Shown here in pieces: positions 58,501 to 64,000 of a stretch of 64,000 nucleotides of DNA. The notes beneath the pieces are model-generated. The model had not been told where the DNA came from and did not search any database. It saw nothing but the letters and a program-made list of their open reading frames with translations. The DNA comes from Dendrolimus kikuchii (taxonomy: Eukaryota; Arthropoda; Insecta; Lepidoptera; Lasiocampidae), in assembly GCA_019925095.2 (NCBI GenBank), contig CM034397.1:3060001-3124000 (forward strand), written 5' to 3'. The position numbers and the translations under genes are program-made. The first letter of the stretch is position 1. Each line of letters begins with the position of its first letter.

Positions 58501-60500
58501 CTATGCTGCCTTACTGCCGTTTCGTAACGTGTTATGGCTGGGAGAGAAGAAATGGCGAAAGAAACTTTCCAGCAACACGCCTAGTCTATCCTATGGAGGG
58601 GCTATGTCTCCTGGTGTCCCTAGCGGGGACGCGGAGAGATCGTGATTGGTGACGTCTGAGATGCCGCCTTATGTGTCTGTCTGTCGGTGCTGGTTAGCGC
58701 AGCGCGGGAGCGCACATATTAATAGTTCCTCTATCTCGCTCGCGCGTCATCCGGCCCGCTCACACATCGTGCTATATGTTGTACTAGTTGTACGACTTGT
58801 TAATATTTGTACTTAAGGTTATTGTTTCCAGAATAGTTCACTTCTACTCTCTGCCATCTGGAGTATAATTTAACCTCTGCCGCCCGCTGCTACAACATCG
58901 ATAAAAAAAAAAAATTAGAATCATTTATGAGCAAAAAATTTCTCTTACACAGTTAGGAACTATAGACATTTTAGTAAATGTATATATATTATCGTAAGTT
59001 CCTAAATGTATTTTAAAAAAGTTGACAGCATTAATTTATATCACGTGCTCTGACCAAAGACATTATTATATATACCGTTCAGATACCCCATGGAAATCCA
59101 TTTGGTGCATGTTAGATCTGACCTCACTGTCATGAAAGCGCTGGGAAAAAAAGATGGATTGGCCATCGTAGCAGTGTTCTGCCACGTAAGTTGTTTCAAT
59201 ATTTAACCACTTTCCATCACAGGCGGCCAGCTCGCCTGTTGTGCTTTAGCAATAAAAAATGTAGTAAAATCAGTCATGTAATAGACAAAAATGAGTGCAG
59301 ATCATTCATTTTTGGCACGGGTTTTAAAAAATGTGCTATGCATTTATTAAAAAGTTATTTTAACATTACAAACAGACAGTTCAATTTTATTTATCTGTTT
59401 AGATAAGCACCTACATAATAATATTTTTTATTTTATTTTATTGGGGGAGTTCAGCAGACAGGCAGACGGCCCACTTGATGGAAAGCGGTTACGCCTATGG
59501 AATTTGCAACACCAAAGATGCTACAAATGCGCTGCTGCTCTCTTAAGGGAGACTGGAACCTGGTCACTAATGCCGGAACACAACTCAAGGCTGTTATGGC
59601 GGCATACTGTAGACCAGGGGTGGTAGCCATCCAGTCGGGCAAATACCCTACCACGTGGCAAAAATAAAATTATATATTTAGTATAAGTTAAACTGATTTA
59701 AGTAGTTAAAGTTCTATCAACGACTGTTCAGTGAGAGTATGTAAATAATAATTTAAAAACTTGCGTAGAATTGACAAACCACATTTAATTGCATTTTAAA
59801 ATCTATCTATAATAATATTATAAAATTCCACTAGCCGTGTCTGTACATTGAAGCTACTTAAAAGAAAAACAACTGGAATAGACTATATAAACATAAATAA
59901 TGGAGAATACGATGCATTTTTTAGATGTCTTGTCTGTTTGTTCGGCATTGACGTAAAAGTTGTTAGGCCAATTTCGATGCGGTTATCACAGGTCGGCAGC
60001 GAATTTCTAGACTTAAAATCTGCGCTACTTTTTATCCCGGGAAAATTCCCGGACAAAATAGTTACATTGCATAAATATCAGCTGATTTCCATATGATTTC
60101 GCTAAAAGGATAGCTAAGTCCTTTTTTAAGTGATGCGATTCTTTATATTTCGAGAATTTTCCCGGGAGTGTTATTTATTATATTACTGTAAATCAGGTTG
60201 GCTTCGACTCGCCTTTATGTTTTGCTGGGCAGTAGTCTACATTATATGGACCTAGCTTCTTTGTTATTATTGTATGTAAAACCGAATTCAGTTTTTATGT
60301 CACTAAAATAAAGCTACTTAGCTTAGGGTTTGACACGCGGCCTAGCCGCGGCGCAAACTCTATTATTATATGTATGATATTGAACAGGTAGAAGCAGAGT
60401 TGGATGATTACTTACAAGAAGCATCAGAGGAGATCATGCAATACATTCCTCGATTGCTTGTGTCCGGACAGAGGATAAGCGGGATTCTACTAGACTTAAC
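52514..60500 (+). CDS. Alpha-carbonic anhydrase gene B, partial (5 exons seen)
   Basis: Exons 52514-52567, 55999-56175, 57959-58085, 59083-59185 and 60388-60500 join in frame with the same phases as gene A (1,1,2,0,2). The product has WKYD, WPGIRCKEG, RQSPIDI, LNNGHT, SGGPL-type TGGPL, the zinc motif HFHWVSEH and third ligand in YPMEIHLVH. All zinc ligands and the shuttle histidine are kept, so the part seen looks functional. The exons for the LTTP loop and C-terminus were not found before 64000 and presumably lie beyond the edge. The signal-peptide ATG exon was not found either. It is a tandem paralogue of gene A; much residue divergence makes a very recent duplication unlikely. Confidence 0.9.
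52660..55385 (-). mobile_element. Jockey/CR1-type LINE, 5' truncated
   Basis: Lies in the first visible intron of gene B. The coding region ends at 52894, followed on the minus strand by a 3' UTR with AATAAAG and the 'gcctggaagagatcgcttt'/'aagcgataaggccgcc' motif, ending near 52660. Its 5' end is cut inside the endonuclease and joins an older RTE fragment. Confidence 0.83.
52894..55428 (-). CDS. LINE endonuclease (partial) + reverse transcriptase, fused start
   Basis: 844 codons. The first about 26 (MEADLRELHAYDWQQTVLNR...) come from an older RTE fragment that happens to be in frame. The LINE begins near NFFPSFELLL, missing the front of the endonuclease; MGDFN, LLDLILVSS and YHDLIYISY remain. 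RT: AVGCDSISRNMI, EYRPISILPFLSKVFERLV, SGFRPGYSTTSALV, SLLDFSSAFNNV, AGVPQGGVLSPLLFA, catalytic YADD (560-563) and NLGIVIDRELSW (641). The C-terminal part is complete (LDRLQNVCIRFIFGLRKYDH to RLWNSLPLNIR). RT looks intact but the element cannot jump on its own. Clade uncertain. Confidence 0.85.
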   Translation of the reverse strand: MEADLRELHAYDWQQTVLNRKEWTTLNFFPSFELLLENFSLSYEHIIIMGDFNTCLLKRDSRSLHFENIINSCNFTILPLSATHHFPNSTPSLLDLILVSSPSFVSTFGQCSADAFSYHDLIYISYKLRPPKCKAKVIMQRNFSKIVVENLTRDAKEINWSKVYNAVSVDEKVYVFNTALIELYDSHAPIRPIKIKHLPAPWLTEDIKSLQKKKCSARTKYKRKPTEENRTKFIKIRNLCNRVCRDAQRRYIHKSLDIDDSAKIWKFLKCLGVGKPLNNFLPKDLNIELLNQHFSSSARFDRQSKLNTLRYLSILSTPVYPSFVFSQFSDCDVRKSILSISSNAVGCDSISRNMIVPILDVIIPVISHIFNYSITSSTFPEIWKQAQVIPLPKKANPVSFSEYRPISILPFLSKVFERLVYQQFSIFLNTNSLINPLQSGFRPGYSTTSALVKITDDIRYGMGNGLLTILSLLDFSSAFNNVDFDILLGILCSLNISPTSIDWFRSYLFGRRQRIRYDDVYSSWCDLSAGVPQGGVLSPLLFAIFINSISSNLSSSYHLYADDLQIYTQANLDGLHKAIETCNRDFTKIVEWSKAYGLSINPKKTQVIIVGSSRQISKIDWCSLPEFKFDGVKIDISETVKNLGIVIDRELSWRPQLTNLSRRLFASSASLRRLKNFLPTATKVMLAQSLLLPILDYADASYLDLTQEQLNKLDRLQNVCIRFIFGLRKYDHVSEYRKKLKWLPIRLRRNAHLLSLLYNILFDPRTPPYLKERFDFLHLSHSRYLRSSNNLSLMTPVHTSSFVDNSFTVQAVRLWNSLPLNIRQAKSVSSFKIMVFNYFWSSQV
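55386..55800 (-). pseudogene. LINE polymerase C-terminus (RTE-type)
   Basis: Minus-strand pieces: AWTLTVKKENKLLVAERKVL, RRILGPIRRSDGNW, EELVDEPNIIAKSKAHRFRW, GHLHRMGEDRAV, GRPVGRPRYRW and VEADLRELHAYDWQ. Frameshifts split it. This is the last about 135 residues of an RTE polymerase and the landing site of the LINE at 52660-55385. Confidence 0.75.
55801..55998. other. No feature recognised
   Basis: AT-rich, leads into the acceptor of gene B exon 3. Confidence 0.4.
55999..56175 (+). CDS. Carbonic anhydrase B exon 3
   Basis: Between 'atatttcag' and 'gtaaga'. It encodes DQLQWPGIRCKEGGERQSPI and ends at GLNNGHT, phase 1, the same split point as gene A exon 3. Length 177 against 168 bases in gene A. 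Confidence 0.92.
56395..56530 (-). mobile_element. LINE 3' UTR tail (GCGATAAG family)
   Basis: On the minus strand 'gtctggaagaaatcgctcc' and 'agcgctaagaccgcc' end in 'gtgtgcaataaagtatattc'. Confidence 0.65.
56815..57060 (+). mobile_element. 'QRGN' retroelement 3' fragment
   Basis: + strand relative of 980-1255: 'cttggaccgtggggtcctga', 'gatccagcgaggaaagg', 'tgatctaggctcagtattct'. Frame broken. Confidence 0.5.
57235..57405 (+). mobile_element. Second, older 'QRGN' fragment
   Basis: 'cgtttccatacagcgagga' and 'gcggccagcgttttgggaac' match the same block with more changes; lies in tandem with 56815-57060. Confidence 0.45.
57665..57880 (-). mobile_element. R310 relative, strongly diverged
   Basis: Minus-strand order with 'agacaggcagatgaaccacc' and 'taatgccggaacacagctca', ending just before gene B exon 4. 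Confidence 0.6.
57959..58085 (+). CDS. Carbonic anhydrase B exon 4 (zinc site)
   Basis: Between 'gttttcag' and 'gtaagt'. It encodes LTGGPLKHVYRLEQLHFHW and VSEHSLNGFK, with two zinc ligands. Phase 1 in, phase 2 out. Length 127 against 124 bases in gene A. Confidence 0.93.
58270..58720 (+). repeat. GC-rich interspersed repeat, copy 2
   Basis: Inverted relative of 37245-37770, in the intron after gene B exon 4. Includes 'gagggagctccctagggg', 'taatataaagcccgaggg' and 'cagcaacacgcctagtctat'. Confidence 0.55.
58721..59082. other. No feature recognised
   Basis: Intron sequence before gene B exon 5. Confidence 0.45.
59083..59185 (+). CDS. Carbonic anhydrase B exon 5
   Basis: Between 'taccgttcag' and 'gtaagt'. 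It encodes YPMEIHLVHVR, with the third zinc ligand, then GLAIVAVFCH. The length is identical (103 bases) to gene A exon 5. Confidence 0.93.
59437..59663 (-). mobile_element. R310 retroposon, 5' truncated
   Basis: T-rich tail at left, then the family sequence up to 'ccctaccacgtggc'; the start of the element is missing. Confidence 0.8.
59823..60180 (+). mobile_element. Helitron-like fragment
   Basis: 'gccgtgtctgtacattgaag' to 'gagaattttcccgggag'; matches 32220-32570 but lacks the CTAG end. Confidence 0.5.
60388..60500 (+). CDS. Carbonic anhydrase B exon 6
   Basis: Between 'ttgaacag' and 'gtaagt'. It encodes VEAELDDYLQEASEEIMQYI through SGILLDLT. It aligns in position and phase with gene A exon 6. 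This is the last exon seen; no exon 7 signature was found to the right edge. Confidence 0.88.
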
Positions 60501-60749
60501 GTAAGTCGTTAGTTTGTTACACCTATTATTTAAAACTATAAGACCTACTAATTCGCTACTCGACATGCCTTCCTCGTATAAATCAACACCAAGTAATATT
60601 CGCGAGTTTAATAAATATCTCTCGTGGTACAATTCCTACCCTTTCCTAAATGGTTTGATTTAATCATATGGTACCTTTACCATACCTTTCTTACCTTGTA
60701 CAGAAAGGTATCGAATGACACAGCCACTAGGTTTACCAGCGGTTACCAT

Positions 60750-60840
60750 CGGAGAACCAGACGCACCGGTTTGCACCACCGTTACATGGTGAAAACACCA
60801 CCAGTCAGAACCAAGCGTTTCGCTTCATCTTTTCTGGTGG
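60750..60840 (+). pseudogene. Jockey-type LINE C-terminal scrap
   Basis: Encodes VKTPPVRTKRFASSFLV, the block preceding LWNSLP in these polymerases; joined directly to an R310 piece. Confidence 0.6.
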
Positions 60841-60841
60841 G

Positions 60842-61068
60842 CACTGGATGGGACTGGATGGCTACCACCCCTGATCTAAAGTATGTCGCTATAACAATCT
60901 TGAGTTGTGTTCCGACATCAGCGACCAAGTTCCAGTCTCCCTTAAGAGAGCAGCAGCGCATTTGTAGCACCTTTGGTGTTGCAAATATCCATAGGCCATG
61001 GTAACCGCTTACCATCAAGTGGACCGTCAGCCTGTCTGCTGAACTCCCGCAATAAAAATTAAAAAAAA
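60842..61068 (+). mobile_element. R310 retroposon, 5' truncated
   Basis: From 'gggactggatggctaccac' to 'cccgcaataaaaattaaaaa'. Confidence 0.78.
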
Positions 61069-61069
61069 A

Positions 61070-61110
61070 TTCAAGTCAAGCGTGGACAAAGTCACAGGCA
61101 TGTCCTAGTA
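61070..61110 (+). mobile_element. Helitron-like 3' end fragment
   Basis: 'caagtcaagcgtggacaaag' to 'catgtcctag', the same terminus as at 32575-32610. Confidence 0.5.
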
Positions 61111-61418
61111 AATAAATAAATAAACATCGTGTCAGAATTTGTTGTGAAATATGTCAACAACCCCATCAACATAACATCATATAACGACTAAGGAAGTGGA
61201 AAGTCGGTGACAAAAATTACCTAAATTTCCAAAGATGCCGACAAGGATATTGCTAATTAATCTTAATGAGAAACGAACCAGTCTTGATTGACGCAAGAAA
61301 CAATTGCCTTTATAAATTTGGACATCCTATTAACAGAGCAATCGTTACGTAAGACCGCGTCCACGCTCACATTGTTGAATCAATTTTTTTTTAAACTCGG
61401 ACAAAGACACGTTGTATA

Positions 61419-61560
61419 GCGAGCCTTTAGTGCCATTTTATCGTAAGCAATGTTTGGACCTATTATATTTGTTGTTGTAAGAGATATTTTAATCTATTAT
61501 TTTATTTTAATTAGACTAGATCCTACTGCATCAAAACTGAAATTTTAAAACAAAAGTTTA
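61419..61560 (+). mobile_element. TIR element left end (family of 25-448)
   Basis: 'gagcctttagtgccatttta' and 'tttggacctattatatttgt' match the left end of the element at the window start. Confidence 0.5.
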
Positions 61561-61697
61561 GTTTGAAAATGTATGTATGGTATGTCACTTATTCCTTGGA
61601 AGATAGGACGGCCGCTTGTTTGGGACCCGACATGAGTCGACATTCGATACGATCGCGTGTCGCGGAAGACGCCCGCAGTCAAGCTGCTGTGCTTGGT

Positions 61698-61752
61698 AAT
61701 ATAGACTTTAAATACTGTGTACACGATTTACACAGTATTTAAAGTCTATATT
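61698..61752. repeat. Perfect 24-bp inverted repeat, 7-base loop
   Basis: The arms begin AATATAGACTTTAAATACTG and are exact reverse complements, spaced by CACGATT. A further G:U and two G:C pairs extend the stem in RNA. Confidence 0.85.
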
Positions 61753-61811
61753 GCCTAATATCGTTAAAGATTGTGAAAACCGTTCCGATCCAATGCGATG
61801 TATTATATATA

Positions 61812-62300
61812 CAGTGTAAACTCTATATAACGACACTGAAAGGACTGTGCATTTTATCGCGTTATAGAGTTATCGTTAAATGGAGAGAAATCTGATATAT
61901 TTGTCTGACGTCTTTTGCTGCAACAGTAATTTTGTTGTATTTTTTTTCTGTTTTATTCATATTTTGCGATATTAACGCATCTTGGTGTTAAAGGAACTAT
62001 TTAGAAATTTCGGAATTTCTTAGAAATTTTGGTATGAATTATGCCAACAGTCGAGTTTATTACGGGTTAGGATAATAAAGCGACAGAACGTACACAAATG
62101 TGCAGTTTTTTTAAATTTTGGCAACTTAAAACTCTTAAAAGGTACTTTTTATTAATCGTTGTCGTTATTGAGAGTGGATGTAATGCTATATAGAGTGTAT
62201 CATTATATGGAAGACAAACTAAACCAACCAAAGCCAAGTGATTTCGACGCTTAAGGGAGTTTGTCGTTAAATCGAGTGACGTTACAAGGAGTTTACACTG
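61812..62300. mobile_element. 489-bp pogo/Tigger-like MITE
   Basis: TIRs begin CAGTGTAAACTC at both ends and continue as CAGTGTAAACTCYWTRTAAC with few mismatches; TA flanks both sides (61810-61811, 62301-62302). TA target, CAGT ends and TATAACG-like subterminal words are characteristic of pogo elements. No transposase frame. Confidence 0.75.
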
Positions 62301-62302
62301 TA

Positions 62303-62819
62303 TGTATATATATAAAGCATCTCCTCTCCTCCCTGCTTTGGTGGAAACTAGGTCAAATGCCTTAATACTGTTATCACAGTATTAACTTTCGCACAGGCTA
62401 TAAATCATTCAAATCTTTTCAGTCAAATCACCTTATTATTATTTGTAGGTAAACTTCAATCCTTATCTAGTTGAACATCTTTTAATAACACCATAGATAA
62501 TTTATCTGCTATGCATGATTTGCAAGGGATAATGAGTGTTGATAATAACATACCTTTCAATTCATTATATTTATAAAGCTGTGTTGACACTCTTATAAGG
62601 AGACAGTGGAGTCTTTTTAAGAAATGGATGGAACTGATTTGTGTTTGGCAATCGAAATAGTATCTAAAGACCGAAAATGCTGATGTAGCGGATAAGGTAT
62701 GAGGTGAGCGGGGTTCTAGGTACTGGAGACCGGTATAACAACACGATCCGAGTACACTCCAATAGCCAGTTTACACTCTTCTGAACTTATTTAAGCTTTA
62801 TTTACATTAGTTAAGAAGC
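62303..62819. other. No feature recognised
   Basis: Unassigned sequence, presumably gene B intron or flank. Confidence 0.45.
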
Positions 62820-62960
62820 GATTAAAGCCTAGTGGTTAGATTTTTGACCTAATATGCCTATTGTTACAATTACCACGGGCTGACTATGAAGGAAAACATC
62901 GTGATGAAACCGGATTGTTGGAGGTAGGGCGAGGTGTTCTAAAAATGCTAGTCGAGTGTT
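62820..62960 (+). mobile_element. SINE-2 related fragment
   Basis: 'gcctagtggttag' (A-box-like) and 'aaaacatcgtgatgaaacc' as in 8585-8822; the B box is lost. Confidence 0.5.
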
Positions 62961-63535
62961 AAGAGTCAGTGGATGAGATGTACGTAAGCGGTAAGGTTCT
63001 CTGATTATAAGTGTTGTGACCAGTTGCTGTTCTTTTATTACCATAAACCCTTCCGAGTTGTTGCAAGTATTACAGTACCTACTTTTGACGTGTGAAGGCG
63101 GCTTTATTGAAAAATATGCCAAATGCATTAATATCATTGCGGTATTGTAATAAATTGTGTATTTCAGTTATAAATAAATTGCTATCTGCAATAATTTACT
63201 TTAAATAATAATCTTATTATATTGAAAATAAACGATTTAGATAAGATAGAATACGAAAAATAAGTACTAATACCTACCTTACCTACTTGTTTTGAACTTA
63301 GATCTATCATTAATTAAGGAAAGGTCCAAAGCATGTTAAAGAAAAACCAGAAGCATCCATTTAAAAAAAATTAAAAATTCAAATATCGTGCATGTCTTAT
63401 ACTTACAGACTACTTAAAATTTTAAATAAATCAAGACTACTTGAGTTATTTTAAACTAAAATATTTAAATGCAATTTTACTCGCTAGAATTTCATACTCG
63501 CGGCTCACCTAATCGGTGACATATTACAGCAGAAA
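62961..63535. other. No feature recognised
   Basis: AT-rich; no carbonic anhydrase exon 7 signature found. Confidence 0.45.
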
Positions 63536-63539
63536 GGAG

Positions 63540-63680
63540 TATTTTTAACAGACTTCAAAAAAAGGAGGAGGTTCTCAATTCGTAGGGATCTTTTTTTTAT
63601 GTATGTTCACCGATTACTCCGAGATTTATGATCCGATTTACGTGATTCTTTTTTTTGCTTCATAATTATTGATCTACGCT
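63540..63680. repeat. Lepidopteran interspersed repeat
   Basis: 'gacttcaaaaaaaggaggag', 'tatgttcaccgattactccg' and 'ttatgatccgatttacgtga' are words I know as highly repeated in Lepidoptera. The element class is uncertain. Confidence 0.55.
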
Positions 63681-63862
63681 ATGTTTTCCATTCATGTTTA
63701 AATCATAATTTCTAATCATAAAATAAATTATATATAAATATCTATTTCAATTTTCTTATTTATTTAATTAAATTTAATTTACCAATTACATAATGATCTA
63801 CTTTTGTTATTGTTATTCAATGCCTATATGCCTCTGTTAGCCAGGACGTAAGGATACGACTA

Positions 63863-63900
63863 ACCAATGAGAGATGGGTATAAAACTCGCTCTCATTGGT
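63863..63900. promoter_or_regulatory. CCAAT/TATA-containing palindrome, possible promoter
   Basis: ACCAATGAGAG (63863-63873) is inverted at 63890-63900 with TATAAAA (63879-63885) in the loop. No gene start can be followed before the window ends, so function is only suggested. Confidence 0.3.
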
Positions 63901-64000
63901 GGGAATTCAAAAATGTAAAAAGAGACACGGTTTTTGAATTCAGTTAAGAGAGACCATTTTGTACGACAAAAAGATACTTACAAAGGTGAAAATAAAAAGT

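Noticed and set aside
3347..61018. Many 60-155 codon frames reading like QERRKNTISCGRAACRKRR or LQMRCCSLKGDWNLVTNAG
   Set aside because: They recur wherever the R310 repeat occurs, on both strands, with stops and shifts; they are by-products of the repeat, not genes.
60500..64000. Remaining exons of carbonic anhydrase B
   Set aside because: No LTTP-type signature in any frame with a proper acceptor was found; they probably lie beyond the window.

Overview
The window looks like a piece of a lepidopteran (moth or butterfly) nuclear genome. It is AT-rich with GT-AG introns, and it holds insect-style carbonic anhydrase exons in a dense mix of retroposons typical of Lepidoptera: RTE, Jockey/CR1 and R4 LINEs, BEL and gypsy LTR elements, tRNA-SINEs, Helitron-like pieces and MITEs. 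No bacterial-type operons, CRISPR arrays, rRNA genes or stand-alone tRNA genes were seen. The species cannot be named from sequence alone.

Host genes. Two alpha-carbonic anhydrase genes lie head to tail on the + strand. Gene A (6157-35892) can be assembled completely from eight exons into a 319-residue protein: signal peptide, the three zinc histidines, the proton-shuttle histidine, the LTTP active-site loop, a conserved cysteine pair and a hydrophobic C-terminal segment. Gene B (52514-60500) has five recognisable exons with the same intron phases; its first coding exon was not found and its last exons lie past the right edge. The two genes are clearly tandem paralogues. Gene A introns 1 and 4 have grown to about 10.6 and 13.5 kb by transposon insertion.

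Layout. 1-6156: nested TIR elements, a Helitron-like piece, RTE and Jockey tails, upstream of gene A. 6157-35892: gene A. Intron 1 holds SINEs, RTE tails, a decayed gypsy element, minisatellites and a 256-bp retroposon with 15-bp direct repeats. Intron 4 holds an apparently intact R4-type LINE (ORF 23295-26852) meeting, tail to tail, a two-ORF Jockey-superfamily LINE (26945-30629, minus). 35893-52513: intergenic, with RTE tails, a GC-rich repeat, a 346/353-bp tandem repeat (43183-43998), an internally deleted BEL/Pao element with 190-bp LTRs (43999-47672) and several MITEs. 52514-60500: gene B, with a 5'-truncated LINE (52894-55428, minus) in its first visible intron. 60501-64000: intron or flank of gene B with a pogo-like MITE, a perfect hairpin and lepidopteran repeats.

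Repeat names used here are local. 'R310' is a roughly 310-bp poly(A)-tailed retroposon with about 17 copies or fragments. 'RTE-A' is a LINE seen only as 3' ends carrying a (TATG)n tail, with about 12 copies. Stretches where nothing was recognised are listed as such. I found no evidence for a new biochemical system. The most unusual items are the R4-type LINE with no early in-frame ATG, the BEL deletion derivative beside an RG-coding tandem array, the gene A C-terminus, and several precise palindromes.
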